IMG/VR virus record: IMGVR_UViG_3300044825_000698
Location: 1 to 64,000 of that record
Source: a virus
DNA length: 64,000 nucleotides
Strand: one strand, 5' to 3'
A program made the translations under genes and the position numbers. A model generated the notes under the pieces. It was not told the DNA's origin and did not search any database. It saw only the letters and a list, made by a program, of their open reading frames with translations. The stretch's first letter is position 1. The number at the start of each line of letters is the position of its first letter. Positions 7,327 to 14,916 of the stretch are shown in pieces.

Positions 7327-7393
7327 GGCGACCCCCAAAGTAAATAAACCAGGCAGTAATTATTCCAGCGATTACAGCAAAAGCGTTAGTCAT
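7319..7393 (-). CDS. possible membrane micro-protein (24 aa)
   Basis: ATG start overlapping the stop of the 76-aa gene by 8 bases. The peptide MTNAFAVIAGIITAWFIYFG followed by GRRG is a perfect single transmembrane helix with a positive C-terminal anchor. Such peptides occur in phages as lysis or superinfection factors, but nothing further supports a role. Confidence 0.45.
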   Translation of the reverse strand: MTNAFAVIAGIITAWFIYFGGRRG

Positions 7394-7616
7394 GGTCGGC
7401 CTCGTTCAAGAACTGCTTCATCAGCGGTTCGGGATGCTGATTGCGATGGTGGTCGGTCGTTGAAAGTTCACCGCATGCCAACGCCAGAGCCACACGCAGT
7501 CGCTCAATCTCATCGGCGGCCAGGCACTTGACGCACCTGACCGACCAGGGTGAACCCGGGTCGCCACAGGCCAGGTGGTTTCCCTCCATGAGACGAGTCA
7601 CGATGTCGTAGGTCAT
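7386..7616 (-). CDS. DIVTRL/EIERLR mini-protein with Cys pair (76 aa)
   Basis: ATG overlaps the upstream stop as ATGA. Pattern: MTYDIVTRLMEG, then C...CVKCLAADEIERLRVALALACG. The Cys residues before the EIERLR helix could bind a metal. A member of the same family as 7059, 7613, 14686 and 15198. Confidence 0.7.
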   Translation of the reverse strand: MTYDIVTRLMEGNHLACGDPGSPWSVRCVKCLAADEIERLRVALALACGELSTTDHHRNQHPEPLMKQFLNEADHD

Positions 7617-7855
7617 GATGGTTCTTCTTTCAATTTCTGCATTTGGCTTTCAGTAATGGTTGGGCTTGTCCCATAGGTATTGATGACCATTCCAACCGGA
7701 TGCAGGAACGTCCCTAGACGGGCAACTTCGGCTCGTAGCCGTTCAATCTCGTCGGCGGCTTCCCAGCAAAGCGACCCCACGCGCCCGGCCTCTTCTAGTC
7801 GGGTTATGAGGTCATCAGATTTCATATCTATTCCGTCAACGGAAGAGTTATGCAT
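7613..7855 (-). CDS. DLITRL/EIERLR mini-protein (80 aa)
   Basis: The ATG at 7855 is chosen because it gives the 8-base overlap ATGCATAA with the upstream gene; MKSDDL at 7825 is a possible later start. Contains KSDDLITRLEEAG and CWEAADEIERLRAEVARLG. Same family as its neighbours, carrying an exact copy of the shared 16-mer. Confidence 0.65.
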   Translation of the reverse strand: MHNSSVDGIDMKSDDLITRLEEAGRVGSLCWEAADEIERLRAEVARLGTFLHPVGMVINTYGTSPTITESQMQKLKEEPS

Positions 7856-8339
7856 TGAATCGGCTTCCACGGTTCTCCTTGGAGTGGAGACCAATACGAC
7901 GGCTCAATTCACGGGACAACAACTGCGCCCCACGTTCACAACGGTCGAATACTGACTCGACCAACTTGCGATATGCCCGAGACTGCCGGTGAAGATCTTG
8001 CTGGGCGACAACACGAGAGTCGATGTCACGGCGGGCCTTAGCGATTGTAACCCTGTCTCCCTTGGCCTCAGCCCCCCATTGTTCGATAAGGACCTTGGCC
8101 TCCAGCACACGCAGGAAGTTGGCCTCACGTTCCTCAGCGATCTCGGCGGTAACCATCTCGGCCTTGGCGTAGGAAACCCAGGACATGAACTCGCTGTACA
8201 AGTCCATCAAATCATTGTCGTCCATGTCGTCCAGGTGCCTGGGCAGGTCGGGGACGCTTTCGGCTGGGCGTGCTGGCAGGCTGAACTTGTTGTTGAACTT
8301 GGCTAGAACCTGGTCTTCGTCGTTACGAATTACTCGCAC
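7848..8339 (-). CDS. helical phage protein, possible recombination accessory factor (163 aa)
   Basis: GTG start supported by AAGGAG 8 bases upstream. After a short basic start, residues 30-160 are almost wholly helical and charged (DDNDLMDLYSEFMSWVSYAKAE ... RRDIDSRVVAQQDLHRQSRAY). Proteins of this shape often sit beside RecB/Cas4-type nuclease genes in actinobacterial phages. No enzyme motif. Overlaps the nuclease gene by 17 bases, so stoichiometric coupling is likely. Confidence 0.7.
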   Translation of the reverse strand: MRVIRNDEDQVLAKFNNKFSLPARPAESVPDLPRHLDDMDDNDLMDLYSEFMSWVSYAKAEMVTAEIAEEREANFLRVLEAKVLIEQWGAEAKGDRVTIAKARRDIDSRVVAQQDLHRQSRAYRKLVESVFDRCERGAQLLSRELSRRIGLHSKENRGSRFNA

Positions 8340-9195
8340 TCCAGCACTCCTTGTTGTACGGGCACTTCTTACACTCCGACATTACCTGTGATGCCCACAT
8401 GGGACGAGGCGGTGGAGTGTCACCATCCAGATGTTCAACCACAGTCTGGCATCCCTGGATGATCGGGTCCATGATTTCCTGCTGGAACTCAATGATGAAC
8501 TCTTTGACTTCCTGCGACGGCTTCCATTCGTAAATGAGGATGGCCGTATCCACCTTACGGCAGTACATATAAATCGTGGCCTGGCGAATGTGGGAAGCAA
8601 ATGGCTTCTTGATGTTCTTCCACATACCGTCAAGGGTTAGTTCCTTATTCTGGTATGCATTAAACAACGTGGGGTTTTCCCAGCGTACTGTGCCGGGGCC
8701 AATGCTCTTTATCTCAATGAGGGCACGGCCCTCGTTATCGATAATCTCACCGTCAGCATGGCCCATGATGTGCAAATCGTCATGACGAATTGGCACCTCA
8801 CGGTAATAGATGTCCTTGCCAAAGCATGACTGGCAGATATTGGGGGCATCAGCGTAGAACGAGTTGGAGCAGGTGTTACAGCCCCACAGACCACAGAGGA
8901 CCCCAGCCTTCTGGAGCCAGGTCTGCCACTTGTGATGGATGCTGTGGCCCTCGGCAAATACGTTGAGACGCTGAAACGACAAGTTCTCTAATGGCGCTGG
9001 GTATCCTTTGATCTTGTACCAAGACGACCGGGGGCACCAGTCCTTCTTAGATATTTCACTTGGGTGAAGGTGCTTGGTGTCCCGACCAGCGTTCCTGAGT
9101 TCGGTTTCTCGCATTAACGCCCGCTCGACAACCGGTATCAGACGGCCACGGGTCTTGAATGAGTCCTTGTAACCCTGGTTAACCCAATCAGACAT
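8323..9195 (-). CDS. Cas4/RecB-family nuclease with Fe-S cysteines and zinc-ribbon insert
   Basis: 290 aa. PD-(D/E)xK core: GHADGEI (D148) and ALIEIKS (E161-x-K163), with a QATIYMY segment (Q205) as the helical third motif. C54 plus C275, C278 and C284 have the spacing of the iron-sulfur cluster of Cas4/AddB nucleases. Between them sits an insert with C106-x2-C109 and C121-x2-C124, which looks like a zinc ribbon and is unusual. Expected to resect or process DNA ends with RecA, two genes downstream. It is not linked to any CRISPR array here, so a recombination role is favoured. Confidence 0.85.
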   Translation of the reverse strand: MSDWVNQGYKDSFKTRGRLIPVVERALMRETELRNAGRDTKHLHPSEISKKDWCPRSSWYKIKGYPAPLENLSFQRLNVFAEGHSIHHKWQTWLQKAGVLCGLWGCNTCSNSFYADAPNICQSCFGKDIYYREVPIRHDDLHIMGHADGEIIDNEGRALIEIKSIGPGTVRWENPTLFNAYQNKELTLDGMWKNIKKPFASHIRQATIYMYCRKVDTAILIYEWKPSQEVKEFIIEFQQEIMDPIIQGCQTVVEHLDGDTPPPRPMWASQVMSECKKCPYNKECWSASNS

Positions 9196-9520
9196 TGATC
9201 AGCGCCAGGAAGTCATCCTCGTTCAGGATGACAAAGTTCCTGCCCCCCAGGTCGAACTGGAGAACAGCGATTCGGTCATCCATGATCGCTCGTGTCCTGA
9301 GTTCATCCAAGTCCTTGAACTTGATCGAGTACGACTTGGTGTTCTCGGTCAGTTTGTTCTCGATGAGGAACTGCTCGGCCCGCACGTCATTCTTTCGAAG
9401 CCAGCCAGAACCGGACCCTGCGTTACGTGAGCCACGATAACGGTTAGCCGTTCTTTCCTCTTGTTTACGGCTTGCACGCATGATGCGTTTCTGCCTGTCG
9501 CCTTCTCCGCCAAAGATCAT
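9188..9520 (-). CDS. PD-(D/E)xK resolvase-like nuclease (110 aa)
   Basis: Contains RNAGSGSGWLRKNDVRAEQ then LIENKLTENTKSYSIK, giving acidic residues D45 and E54-x-K56, then a 'DL..L' helix and VILNEDDFLAL. This matches phage Holliday-junction-resolvase-like proteins. It overlaps recA by 4 bases and the Cas4-like gene by 8, so three recombination genes are coupled. Confidence 0.72.
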   Translation of the reverse strand: MIFGGEGDRQKRIMRASRKQEERTANRYRGSRNAGSGSGWLRKNDVRAEQFLIENKLTENTKSYSIKFKDLDELRTRAIMDDRIAVLQFDLGGRNFVILNEDDFLALINV

Positions 9521-10539
9521 CTCAGGAAATACTCCATCGCCTTGTTCTTCAATTCATTCTGGAGGGTGATGTCTTCACGAACACCCAACAGGAGGGCATC
9601 CTTACCTTGCCATTTCTGGTCACCGTAGTTGTAGTACGCACCCGTACGGGTGATAATGTCCACAGCAATACAGATGTTTACCACGTCCTTGATGACATCA
9701 AAGTCACCAAGATGGAACGTACCGAAGTCGGCAAAGTAGAAGTCAACCTGAGCCACCTGCTGTGGGCGGTAGGTCTTGTTCTTCAGGGTCCGGGCACGGA
9801 TGGTCTGACCGACGGCTTCGTCTTTATCCTTCAACCACTCGTCACGCTTGACTTCGACACGAGTGAAGTAGTGGAAGTTCTTGGCACGGCCACCAGGAGT
9901 CGTACGGTTGTCGCCGTACATGACACCGATCTTCTCACGCCACTGGTTGATGATGAGTCCCGTACAACCACGGTCTTCATTAACGAGAGACCGTTTCTGC
10001 GCCTTAGACGACTTACGCAAGAACTTGCCGGTAAGGCGAGCACCAATACCGACCGAGAACTCGTCCATCATCTTTTCTGCTTCGTCACCTGGAACCAGAG
10101 CCGGAAGCGAATCAATGACGATGCAATCGACGGCTCGGTTATCCAATGCACGAATAACGAGATCATAAGCGTGCTCCATGACGTTGGTTTCGACTACCCA
10201 TAGGCGGTCAAGGTCTACGCCAATGGCTTTGGCGTACTCGGGAACGAACTCCTCGGCGGCAATCCACATGGCAATGAAGTCAGGGTCTAATGCCTGGTTA
10301 GCGGCGATGGTCTTGTAGGCGACCGCTGTCTTACCTGATGACTCATCGCCAATGATCTCCGACCACTGGTTCGTTGGCCAACCGCCACCGAGCATGAGGT
10401 CGAACGCCAGTACGCCCGTAGTAATGCGTGGGAGTTCTTCCCTCACAGCGCTTCCCTGAAGCACTATGTCTTCGCCATACTTCTTGTTTACGGACGCAAT
10501 GATTGAAGCAAGAGTTTCCCTCTGCTCAGTTTTAGACAC
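9517..10539 (-). CDS. recA: RecA/UvsX-like recombinase
   Basis: 340 aa from a GTG start preceded by AAAGGAAAC; the upstream ATG at 10566 lacks a site. Walker A is GDESSGKT (residues 64-71), followed by the catalytic Glu in the WIAAEE region, Walker B CIVIDSLPAL and an L2-like GLIINQWREKIG with TTPGGRAKNFH. These are the normal RecA core motifs. It is shorter at the C-terminus than bacterial RecA, as is usual in phages. Catalyses strand exchange and probably supports recombination-dependent replication with the neighbouring nucleases and SSB. Confidence 0.92.
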   Translation of the reverse strand: MSKTEQRETLASIIASVNKKYGEDIVLQGSAVREELPRITTGVLAFDLMLGGGWPTNQWSEIIGDESSGKTAVAYKTIAANQALDPDFIAMWIAAEEFVPEYAKAIGVDLDRLWVVETNVMEHAYDLVIRALDNRAVDCIVIDSLPALVPGDEAEKMMDEFSVGIGARLTGKFLRKSSKAQKRSLVNEDRGCTGLIINQWREKIGVMYGDNRTTPGGRAKNFHYFTRVEVKRDEWLKDKDEAVGQTIRARTLKNKTYRPQQVAQVDFYFADFGTFHLGDFDVIKDVVNICIAVDIITRTGAYYNYGDQKWQGKDALLLGVREDITLQNELKNKAMEYFLR

Positions 10540-10553
10540 GTTGTTTCCTTTGG

Positions 10554-10961
10554 TCAGGTTCCCCAAGAACCCTCGATGGCCTGATTATAGATGCCATTCC
10601 AGCCACACTCAAAGCACCTGGGGGCTGGTGCTTTACCGGCGATGGTTGTATTACTTGCTCGGGAACTGCGCCCGAACACATTGCTACTACCGCAGTCAGG
10701 GCAGGTCATGTTACCTTCACGGCGCATGGCTTCCCCACCACGCCACAAACGGATGGCATCACCCATACTGATTTGGTCAGTAGGAGCACGATTCTCATCG
10801 AGAACCTGTTGGCGGTCCTGAGACTGTTGGACGGGCTGGGGCGACGTAGGTACCTGGACCGGGAACCGCAGAGGGGGTGATGACGGGGGAGTCGATTGGG
10901 TGTTAGTAGGTTGTGGCCGTGGATTATTTGATAGGCGTTTTGCCCACCAGTCATTACTCAT
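10554..10961 (-). CDS. proline-rich protein with C-terminal zinc ribbon (135 aa)
   Basis: The ATG at 10961 overlaps the upstream stop (ATGAGTAA), the coupling style of this block; an earlier start at 10991 is possible. N-terminal half is disordered (Pro/Gln/Ser). C-terminal half has CPDCGSSNVFG ... CFECGWNG, a classic four-Cys zinc ribbon. It may recruit a replication or transcription partner. Lies between the acidic protein and recA. Confidence 0.7.
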   Translation of the reverse strand: MSNDWWAKRLSNNPRPQPTNTQSTPPSSPPLRFPVQVPTSPQPVQQSQDRQQVLDENRAPTDQISMGDAIRLWRGGEAMRREGNMTCPDCGSSNVFGRSSRASNTTIAGKAPAPRCFECGWNGIYNQAIEGSWGT

Positions 10962-11406
10962 CGTCTTCGTCCTCCCCGAAGTCCGCATCAAATGATATGT
11001 CTAGGTCGATTTCTTCGTCCGTAAGAAACTCTAGCAGACGGTTAATTCGGTCTGGGTCCAGAACTCCATTGTCCTGTACTGCTAGTTCTAAGTATTCGCT
11101 ATCTATTAGATAGGATAATAAGGCGATACTGAAACAGATCAACACCGTCTGAGTATTTTTCAACTCGTCTTCATCGAGGTCCTGGAAAGACAGAAGAACC
11201 TCGGTCATCCAGTCGGCGCACTCTCTGACCTGGTCTGTTATGCCGAGAGCGGCAAGTGTCATCCACTTCTGGACGGTGTCGATCAGTTCGTTCTGCTGGA
11301 CTTCCAGGGAAGGAATAGCGAACCCCACCGAGTTGGCGAGAGCCTGACCATCTGATACCGATAGAGCAAGATAGAAGTTTCGTTTGTCTACCGGTGTTGA
11401 TGGCAT
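10954..11406 (-). CDS. acidic helical hypothetical protein (150 aa)
   Basis: ATG start one base after the DNA polymerase stop. Helical chain ending in an acidic tail (ADFGEDEDDE). An acidic C-terminus of this kind is typical of DNA-mimic or SSB-type proteins, but no fold is recognised. Possibly a polymerase or recombinase accessory factor given its position. Confidence 0.65.
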   Translation of the reverse strand: MPSTPVDKRNFYLALSVSDGQALANSVGFAIPSLEVQQNELIDTVQKWMTLAALGITDQVRECADWMTEVLLSFQDLDEDELKNTQTVLICFSIALLSYLIDSEYLELAVQDNGVLDPDRINRLLEFLTDEEIDLDISFDADFGEDEDDE

Positions 11407-11407
11407 A

Positions 11408-13465
11408 CTATTTACCTTTCGCCTCCGACCAACTATAGGCCGAATGGCAGGACACTTTCAGTGGTATACCATCGTACACTATTCCGTCGCCCATCGCCTG
11501 GATGAACAACGGCTCTAGTTCGTCGACCTTATCCTCCGGAACAACGATGACCAACTCGTCGTGAACCTGAACCATCATCCTGGCCCCGGTTCCGTTAAGG
11601 GCGTCATACACATCGACCATCGCCTTCTTACAGATATCGGCGGCGGACCCCTGTACTACGGCATTGACGGCTTGTCGTTCGGCTCGTGACCGTAACGCCA
11701 TATCGGTAGAGAGGATGTCCGGTAACCGGCGACGACGGCCCGACATAGTTGTAACAAAGCCCTTTGTCATGGCTTCCCGAACTACTGATTGCTTCCATTT
11801 TGTGATCCCTGAGAACTGTTTGTAATACTGGTCGATAACGTATTTAGCATGATCTTCTTCAATGCCGGTGGTACGGGCAAGTTTCTGCGCCCCACCGCCG
11901 TACGCCGTAAGGAAGTTCACTCCCTTACCTAACTGTCGCTCATCCGGTGTTACCTCGGATACAGGCTTGTTAAGCACCAAAGCGGCGGCTCCCGCATGGA
12001 TGTCAGCGCCGGTCAAGAAGAACTCGCTCATCTTCTTATCTCCGGAGAACATACACATCACCCGAAGTTCGATCTGGTCATAGTCGGCCACGAGCATCTT
12101 GTAGCCCTCGGGGGCCACGAACAAACCACGGACGCTGGAGTCACGGGGGATGTTCTGGAGGTTGGGATTGCTCGACGACAGACGACCCGTGGCTGTGCGG
12201 TGTAAGTGGAACGACGGATGAAGTGAACCTTTGTACAACTTGGGTAAGAGGCCATCAACATACGTTGACTTCATCTTCTTGGTCTCGGCCCACTCCAGAA
12301 GCATGGGCACGACCGGATGCTTACTCTCCAACTTGCGTAATGTTTCTTCGTCGACCGAGGCGGCTCCTGTGCCCGTCTTCTTGGACGGTGTAAGACCAAG
12401 ACCACCTTCACGCCTCTTGTTGAACAGCAACTCCTGCTTGTGCTTGGTGCTATCCGGGTTGAACCCCGGTGGGGCGTAATCCATCATCCGCTTCAGCAGA
12501 TCGGTCAACGTGTTATCCAGGTCTTTGCCGAGAGTACGCATCGAGCGGTGGTTAACCGGGATGCCGTTGTCTTCCATGTCCATGAGTACACGGAGAACCC
12601 TCATGTCCTGGCGCAGACACTCAAGCAACTGATCGTTGTTCTTGATTCTGCGCCATAGCAGGCGATATAGGTTCCAGGTCCAGCGCACGTCACGGTGCAC
12701 ATACAGGCAGGCGGTCGAGAACGGGACCTCGGTGATAATGGCACCGATCTTTCCTGCTCCCTGATACGCCGAGAACCCTTCAAAGTTATTACGGATAAGT
12801 CCGTCCAGGCTGTACTCGCTTAAGTTCTCGTCCAGGATGTGTTGCATGATCATGGTGTCCATGAATGGGTCGGGTGGCAACTCATCGTCGTAGTACTTAC
12901 GGATGGAGCGAGCATCAAACTTCACGTTGTGCCCGATCTTCAGGATGTCGCTAAAGAACAGGGGGCGCAGGACGCTGAACACCTCGGAGCGAGACATCTG
13001 CGCTGGGGGTGGGCTGAACACGGCTGGCTTGAAGTACTTGGACTTGGCCATCGATTCCTGGCCACTCTTCAAGATCGCTCGGTAACCCTCAGGTGGAACA
13101 GTAGAACCGTCGCCACGTTCGGCTGGCTCGATGACCTCACCGTTAGGGTGCCCCATGGGAATGGCCCATGACCGTGTCTCGGTGGCAATACCTATCCAGA
13201 ACACCTCGTTACGCATGGGGTCCAGGGCCAGAGTGTTACGCCACTTGTTGGTGATGTTCTCTTTGGCTCGGGCCAAGATGTCAGGAGACTTGGTCTTCAG
13301 GCTGGCCGTGTGGTCTTTCCACTCGGCTTCTATCCAGTCGAGAACGTCGGGGTGTAGTTCGACAATGCCACGTGTTTCCACGTCGAAAACGAAGTGGCCC
13401 GTTCCCTGAACAACACGGACGATCTCGTCCAGTTCTTCCCTGGTAGATACAACGTAGGGGGCCAT
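11408..13465 (-). CDS. polA: family A DNA polymerase with 3'-5' exonuclease
   Basis: 685 aa from the ATG at 13465 (SD-like AGGGGG); a GTG at 13498 would add 11 residues but lacks a good site. Exonuclease motifs: FDVET (D28, E30), HNVKFDAR (D184), YVHRD (Y255-x3-D259). Polymerase motifs: ADYDQIELR (D461), the O-helix RQLGKGVNFLTAYGG, and QVHDELV near the C-terminus. The position equal to E. coli Phe762 is Phe (F518). No 5'-3' exonuclease domain, as in T7-type enzymes. Its initiation region is folded into a strong hairpin. This is the phage replicative polymerase, downstream of the SSB gene. Confidence 0.95.
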   Translation of the reverse strand: MAPYVVSTREELDEIVRVVQGTGHFVFDVETRGIVELHPDVLDWIEAEWKDHTASLKTKSPDILARAKENITNKWRNTLALDPMRNEVFWIGIATETRSWAIPMGHPNGEVIEPAERGDGSTVPPEGYRAILKSGQESMAKSKYFKPAVFSPPPAQMSRSEVFSVLRPLFFSDILKIGHNVKFDARSIRKYYDDELPPDPFMDTMIMQHILDENLSEYSLDGLIRNNFEGFSAYQGAGKIGAIITEVPFSTACLYVHRDVRWTWNLYRLLWRRIKNNDQLLECLRQDMRVLRVLMDMEDNGIPVNHRSMRTLGKDLDNTLTDLLKRMMDYAPPGFNPDSTKHKQELLFNKRREGGLGLTPSKKTGTGAASVDEETLRKLESKHPVVPMLLEWAETKKMKSTYVDGLLPKLYKGSLHPSFHLHRTATGRLSSSNPNLQNIPRDSSVRGLFVAPEGYKMLVADYDQIELRVMCMFSGDKKMSEFFLTGADIHAGAAALVLNKPVSEVTPDERQLGKGVNFLTAYGGGAQKLARTTGIEEDHAKYVIDQYYKQFSGITKWKQSVVREAMTKGFVTTMSGRRRRLPDILSTDMALRSRAERQAVNAVVQGSAADICKKAMVDVYDALNGTGARMMVQVHDELVIVVPEDKVDELEPLFIQAMGDGIVYDGIPLKVSCHSAYSWSEAKGK

Positions 13466-13478
13466 GTGGCCCCCTACG
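13453..13478 (-). promoter_or_regulatory. 12-bp hairpin covering the polymerase ribosome-binding site and start
   Basis: On the coding strand, CGTAGGGGGCCA pairs exactly with TGGCCCCCTACG, separated by only two bases. The SD-like AGGGGG is in the left arm and the ATG at 13465-13463 lies in the tip. An RNA folded this way would hide the initiation signals. It has no U-tract, so it is not a typical terminator. T4 gp43 polymerase is known to repress its own translation by binding a hairpin overlapping its ribosome-binding site; the same logic is inferred here. Confidence 0.6.
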
Positions 13479-13502
13479 CTCGACTCTGTCGTTGTCACGA
13501 GG

Positions 13503-14249
13503 TCAGTCGTCCAAGTCCTCGATGACGATGTCCATCAGTTCCTTCCGAGTGGGAATCGGAATGATCTCGGCGGTGTACGAGTCCTTGGTGAACGTCTTGA
13601 TGTCGGCCTCGCTGAGTGCCTCGATCTCCCAGTCCTCAAGATCACGGTCACGGAGCATCTGGTGGTTGGTTGCCGAGGTGGCACCCTTACCCGAACGGCT
13701 CACGGCCCAGTAGTTCTTGGACAACGGTCCCTGACGAGGGTCCTGGTGGAAGTTCTTCAACTGGTCGATGACACGAGCACCGACTTCGTATGACTTGATC
13801 GAGTGGTCTCCGTCCTTAGACAGGAGGACGACGTTGAAGGCGAAGCGCATCGACGGGCGATTACCAGCCTTACACAACGGGCAACCACGCTCGTCGATGT
13901 CATCGATGCAAGTGAACGACTTCTGACCACTGCGCTCTACCCAGTGCTGGCGATAGGTCGCATACGGGGCATCGTTCAAGAACTTGATGACGATGGGTTC
14001 TTCGGTGACTCGCAGACGCTGTGCGTACGGAGCGTCAGCGCTCTTCATCTTTTCGACAGCACCCCATCCACCCTTGATGACACGGGAGGCACTGGCCTTG
14101 ACAGCGGTGCGGTCCTCGTCGTCTTCGTCGTCGGACTCTTCAGCCTTGACGGGCGGGGCTTTCTTGACGGGGGCATCATCGTCGTCGTAACGGCGACGGG
14201 GTGCTTCCTCCGTGATTTCTGTTTCGTCTTCGTCTGTGTATCTGCTCAT
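13503..14249 (-). CDS. single-stranded DNA-binding protein, gp32-like
   Basis: 248 aa, ATG preceded by GGAG. An acidic/basic disordered N-terminus (to about residue 50) is followed by an OB-fold-like domain with a zinc site H102-x11-C114-x8-C123-x2-C126, nearly the spacing of T4 gp32 (H-C-C-C). The chain ends in an acidic tail (VIEDLDD) expected to bind replication partners. It is directly upstream of the DNA polymerase. Coats ssDNA during replication and recombination. Confidence 0.85.
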   Translation of the reverse strand: MSRYTDEDETEITEEAPRRRYDDDDAPVKKAPPVKAEESDDEDDEDRTAVKASASRVIKGGWGAVEKMKSADAPYAQRLRVTEEPIVIKFLNDAPYATYRQHWVERSGQKSFTCIDDIDERGCPLCKAGNRPSMRFAFNVVLLSKDGDHSIKSYEVGARVIDQLKNFHQDPRQGPLSKNYWAVSRSGKGATSATNHQMLRDRDLEDWEIEALSEADIKTFTKDSYTAEIIPIPTRKELMDIVIEDLDD

Positions 14250-14261
14250 GATTTCTCCGTG

Positions 14262-14699
14262 TTAGTTGGGCCAGTTGTCTTTGGTGTGTTTCCTGAAGGC
14301 GACCCAATTGGCCTGGTTTGGGTCATTCAGGTGGAAACGCTCTAGAGCGTCCATCAGGAACTCTACCTGTTCCAGCGAGTAAAGTCTACGACCTTTCGCA
14401 GTTTTTCCAGGAAGTTGTTGCCCCTGTGGAGCCGGTGTCCGGTAATTGGCTTTAGGAATCCAACCACGGGACTCCCACATCCTAACCGTAACGGCTTGGC
14501 GCTGTAACGCTTTGGCGAGTTCCCCAATGGTGAAGAACATACGATCTTGACCGCCTACACGGAACACCTTAGGTTTGGCTCCGTGAAACCTGTCATCTAT
14601 TTCTGGCGTCCGTTTGGTGTTAGGACGATTCTTGGGCGGCGTGTTACCCGGCCAGTCGGGCAAGTCACCAAGGAGATCAAGGGGATCACGAGTCACCAC
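14262..14699 (-). CDS. MerR-like helix-turn-helix DNA-binding protein (145 aa)
   Basis: GTG start chosen by analogy with the two upstream genes, which share the same SD/start block (AGGCGGTG...); a TTG at 14723 is also possible. The middle reads FFTIGELAKALQRQAVTVRMWESRGWIP and then GRRLYSLEQVEFL, a MerR/excisionase-type winged helix with its wing. No effector domain. Could be a transcription regulator or a replication/terminase accessory. It lies just upstream of the SSB gene. Confidence 0.75.
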   Translation of the reverse strand: MVTRDPLDLLGDLPDWPGNTPPKNRPNTKRTPEIDDRFHGAKPKVFRVGGQDRMFFTIGELAKALQRQAVTVRMWESRGWIPKANYRTPAPQGQQLPGKTAKGRRLYSLEQVEFLMDALERFHLNDPNQANWVAFRKHTKDNWPN

Positions 14700-14916
14700 G
14701 CACCGCCTCTTCGTACTCGGCAAGTATTGTCTGTTTTTCTTCTGCGGTAAACAACTGCCATTTGCCTACATGGTCAATAGCGTGTTGCAGACATTCCCGT
14801 AGCCGTTCAATCTCGGCGGCGGCTCGCATGGAAATACATGGGTCATCGACTGCTCGGCAGTCGTCTGTACATTGGCACTCTCGCCGTAATCGTGTCACAA
14901 TATCGTCAGTCACCAT
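14686..14916 (-). CDS. DIVTRL/EIERLR mini-protein with Cys cluster (76 aa)
   Basis: ATG start in the AGGCGGTGT-ATG block. Begins MVTDDIVTRLRRECQCTDDC and then AAAEIERLRECLQHAID. Four to five Cys before the helix may bind zinc. Ends EEAVRGDS, similar to the ends of its neighbours. Carries an exact 16-mer copy at 14799-14814. Unknown function. Confidence 0.7.
   Translation of the reverse strand: MVTDDIVTRLRRECQCTDDCRAVDDPCISMRAAAEIERLRECLQHAIDHVGKWQLFTAEEKQTILAEYEEAVRGDS

Larger units (their letters stand above)
6908..7329 (-). repeat. repeated GCCGTGGCTGA overlap junction
   Basis: TCAGCCACGGC (+ strand) at 6908-6918, 7258-7268 and 7319-7329. In each, GTG of the downstream gene and TGA of the upstream gene share GTGGCTGA. 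Three identical 11-base junctions in 420 bp are more than would be expected from amino-acid need alone. Confidence 0.75.

Noticed and set aside
12839-13409. Rightward frames within the DNA polymerase gene
   Set aside because: Antisense shadows; the polymerase motifs on the other strand are complete.
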